Positions 13,605 through 14,940 of a stretch of DNA of 14,940 nucleotides are shown in pieces. Source of the stretch: Simkania negevensis (GTDB lineage Bacteria; Chlamydiota; Chlamydiia; Chlamydiales; JAFITR01); contig JAFITR010000021.1 of the NCBI GenBank assembly GCA_017116025.1, positions 1-14,940 of the forward strand, in the 5' to 3' direction. Both the position numbers and the translations under genes were made by a program. The stretch's first letter is position 1. Each line of letters starts with the position of its first letter. The notes beneath the pieces are model-generated. The model had not been told where the DNA came from and did not search any database. It was given only the letters and a program-made list of their open reading frames with translations.

Positions 13605-14849
13605 ATGGATCCACCACCACCACCACAGGGGGCAACGACTCCAATTAATTTCGATGGAGGTTTAGACTCCAAGGATCGTCACCCCTTAACGAAATGGATG
13701 GGTGAAGGAGAGAAGAAATATCGTCTTTTAAAGGACGGAAATGACCAGCCTGTTGGCTTTCAGCTCGAGAGCACGGGACAGACGTTTACCGTCAGGAATG
13801 TCAACTCTAAAGGGGAAAACGTAGGTTACCTTGGTTCTACGGAGATGTTAAACGTGGCGGTTAAGACTTTTCTGATGGGCCAAGAAAAAATTATAAAAAA
13901 TCTTACAGAACGGCAGCTTATTAGCGATAAGGGGTTCTTCAGTCACGACGTGTCGATTATCATCAATCCAGACAAAAAGATTATCGAGATTGCCGGCAGC
14001 ATTCTTAACAAAACGATTGAAATTGAGGATGCTCTTACAGATTTGCAGTGGATGTTCTATCAAAAACAGCTGTCAAACGAGATACCTAGAGCTAAAGTAG
14101 AGACACTAGCAACAAAGCCTACCTCTTATCAAGGGATTCCCCGGAGTCAGGGGAACAAGACATCTTATCTCGCCCCCGCTGTTACAGCATTGTCGCTGCT
14201 TTGTTCAAAAGAGCTTGATAAGAGTCCGACTGATCTCTCCAAAGCGGTAGTGGCAATCGGCACAAAAGTAAAACGTCCTTCGGGAACAACACCCTCTGTT
14301 ACCACAAAAGAAGTTGAGACCCTTCTAGCAGAGAGCGCAGTAACTAATAAATGGACGAACAAACCTAAAAAGGGGAAAAATGCAGAGAAGTACTTCGATT
14401 TTTTAGTAAGCCAGCTTCCTGAGGTACAGACAGCACTCCCTACTGAACAGCGCGGCACACACCTTATCGACATTGCAGCAAACGCTCTTACTGACAAATC
14501 AAAAATCCAAGAGGCAATAATCAGTCGTTCCCGAGCCCGCTTCAGGGAAACCACCACCCTCCTACCTGTGCACGTCACTGGACTCGATGGTACAAAAAAA
14601 ATCGCCCCTCCTCCAGCCAGACTTGAGATTCCTGCAGATTCCAGTAAACCAAGAGAAAATCTAGCGATCTTTGATCTTGTGATGACGACATGTGCAGAAG
14701 GTGGCAACGACAACCAATATACCAACTACATTCTGCGTGAAGGCAAGTGGTCCAAATACGAAGACGATAAAGTCACTCTTTGCCAAAAAAAAGAGATGGA
14801 GGCGGCCGTTGAAAGCAAAGGCCTTATCCTCTTCTACGCACGTGCCTAG
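13605..14849 (+). CDS. USP-type deubiquitinase-like protein with substituted catalytic triad (candidate effector)
   Basis: This 414-residue protein begins with a proline run (MDPPPPPQG). Residues about 1-175 are not recognised. The rest follows the ubiquitin-specific protease (USP/C19) pattern. The Cys box appears as 'GNKTSYLAPAVTALSLL' (183-199) against the USP 'GNTCYLNAVLQALFSL', putting Ser187 at the catalytic Cys. The C-terminal box 'NDNQYTNYILREGKWSKYEDDKV' (368-390) and 'GLILFYARA' (406-414) match 'GGHYTAYV...WYKFDDxKV...YLLFYER'. That puts Gln371 at the catalytic His and Glu386 at the acidic residue. 'TTLLPVHVTGLDGTKKIAPPPARLEIP' (317-343) fits the USP 'lpi.L.RF...' strand. USPs cleave ubiquitin from host proteins; here the loss of Cys and His suggests a pseudo-enzyme that binds ubiquitin or a host factor. 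No Sec signal is seen, so type III secretion is plausible. The start is set by AAGGAGG 5 nt upstream. The USP call is from pattern reading, not a search. Nothing recognisable lies in the 91 bp after it. Confidence 0.7.
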   Translation: MDPPPPPQGATTPINFDGGLDSKDRHPLTKWMGEGEKKYRLLKDGNDQPVGFQLESTGQTFTVRNVNSKGENVGYLGSTEMLNVAVKTFLMGQEKIIKNLTERQLISDKGFFSHDVSIIINPDKKIIEIAGSILNKTIEIEDALTDLQWMFYQKQLSNEIPRAKVETLATKPTSYQGIPRSQGNKTSYLAPAVTALSLLCSKELDKSPTDLSKAVVAIGTKVKRPSGTTPSVTTKEVETLLAESAVTNKWTNKPKKGKNAEKYFDFLVSQLPEVQTALPTEQRGTHLIDIAANALTDKSKIQEAIISRSRARFRETTTLLPVHVTGLDGTKKIAPPPARLEIPADSSKPRENLAIFDLVMTTCAEGGNDNQYTNYILREGKWSKYEDDKVTLCQKKEMEAAVESKGLILFYARA

Positions 14850-14940
14850 TGCCCTGTCCCACAACTTCTTTCCCCCGGGGCTATCTTGCGTGCGCCCCTC
14901 CGGAGCGCTCGAGTTTGGCAGTTTTGAAGCCAGGTCGAAG

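Noticed and set aside
14165..14725. 186-residue open frame on the minus strand
   Set aside because: Antisense to the USP-like gene; low-complexity Ser/Val-rich translation with no motif.
14850..14940. GC-rich tail of the window
   Set aside because: Checked for a gene start, terminator or repeat copy; nothing could be supported in 91 bp.

Overview
The window looks like a piece of an environmental (amoeba- or host-associated) chlamydia. The main reason is the minus-strand block rnc-radA-hemC, which is the gene order I recall from Chlamydia trachomatis (CT297-CT299). HemC is also unusually short, which I recall as a chlamydial trait. At the right-hand end is a protein resembling the eukaryotic USP (ubiquitin-specific protease) fold, as expected of an obligate intracellular bacterium that makes ubiquitin-pathway effectors. 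No rRNA or 16S marker is present, so the assignment rests on synteny and gene content.

Left part, 1-7463, all minus strand: a housekeeping operon runs rnc (RNase III), radA/sms (recombination ATPase), hemC and hemD (tetrapyrrole synthesis). Its genes overlap or touch. A large palindromic repeat follows and supplies the end of hemD. A second cluster then encodes a membrane-anchored PpiD/SurA-like chaperone, gcvT and gcvH (glycine cleavage; gcvH runs off the left edge).

Middle, 7464-9350: a second palindromic repeat of the same family is flanked by direct copies of a hairpin. After it come an unrecognised 228-residue gene with a good promoter, and two very small genes that may be related to each other. 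Between the small genes lies a 110-bp hairpin-rich element with 11-bp terminal inverted repeats.

Right part, 9339-14940, accessory genes: a small exported protein (minus), a 14-TM DHA2-type drug/H+ antiporter (plus) with a puzzling start, and a convergent, tail-overlapping gene for a lipase maturation factor family membrane protein (minus), which has a 20-bp tandem repeat at its 5' end. A second copy of the hairpin element follows. The last gene is a 414-residue protein whose C-terminal 240 residues look like a USP deubiquitinase in which all three catalytic positions appear substituted (Cys to Ser, His to Gln, Asp to Glu). This candidate pseudo-deubiquitinase is the most interesting object in the window. 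No transposase, integrase, tRNA, rRNA or CRISPR array was seen.
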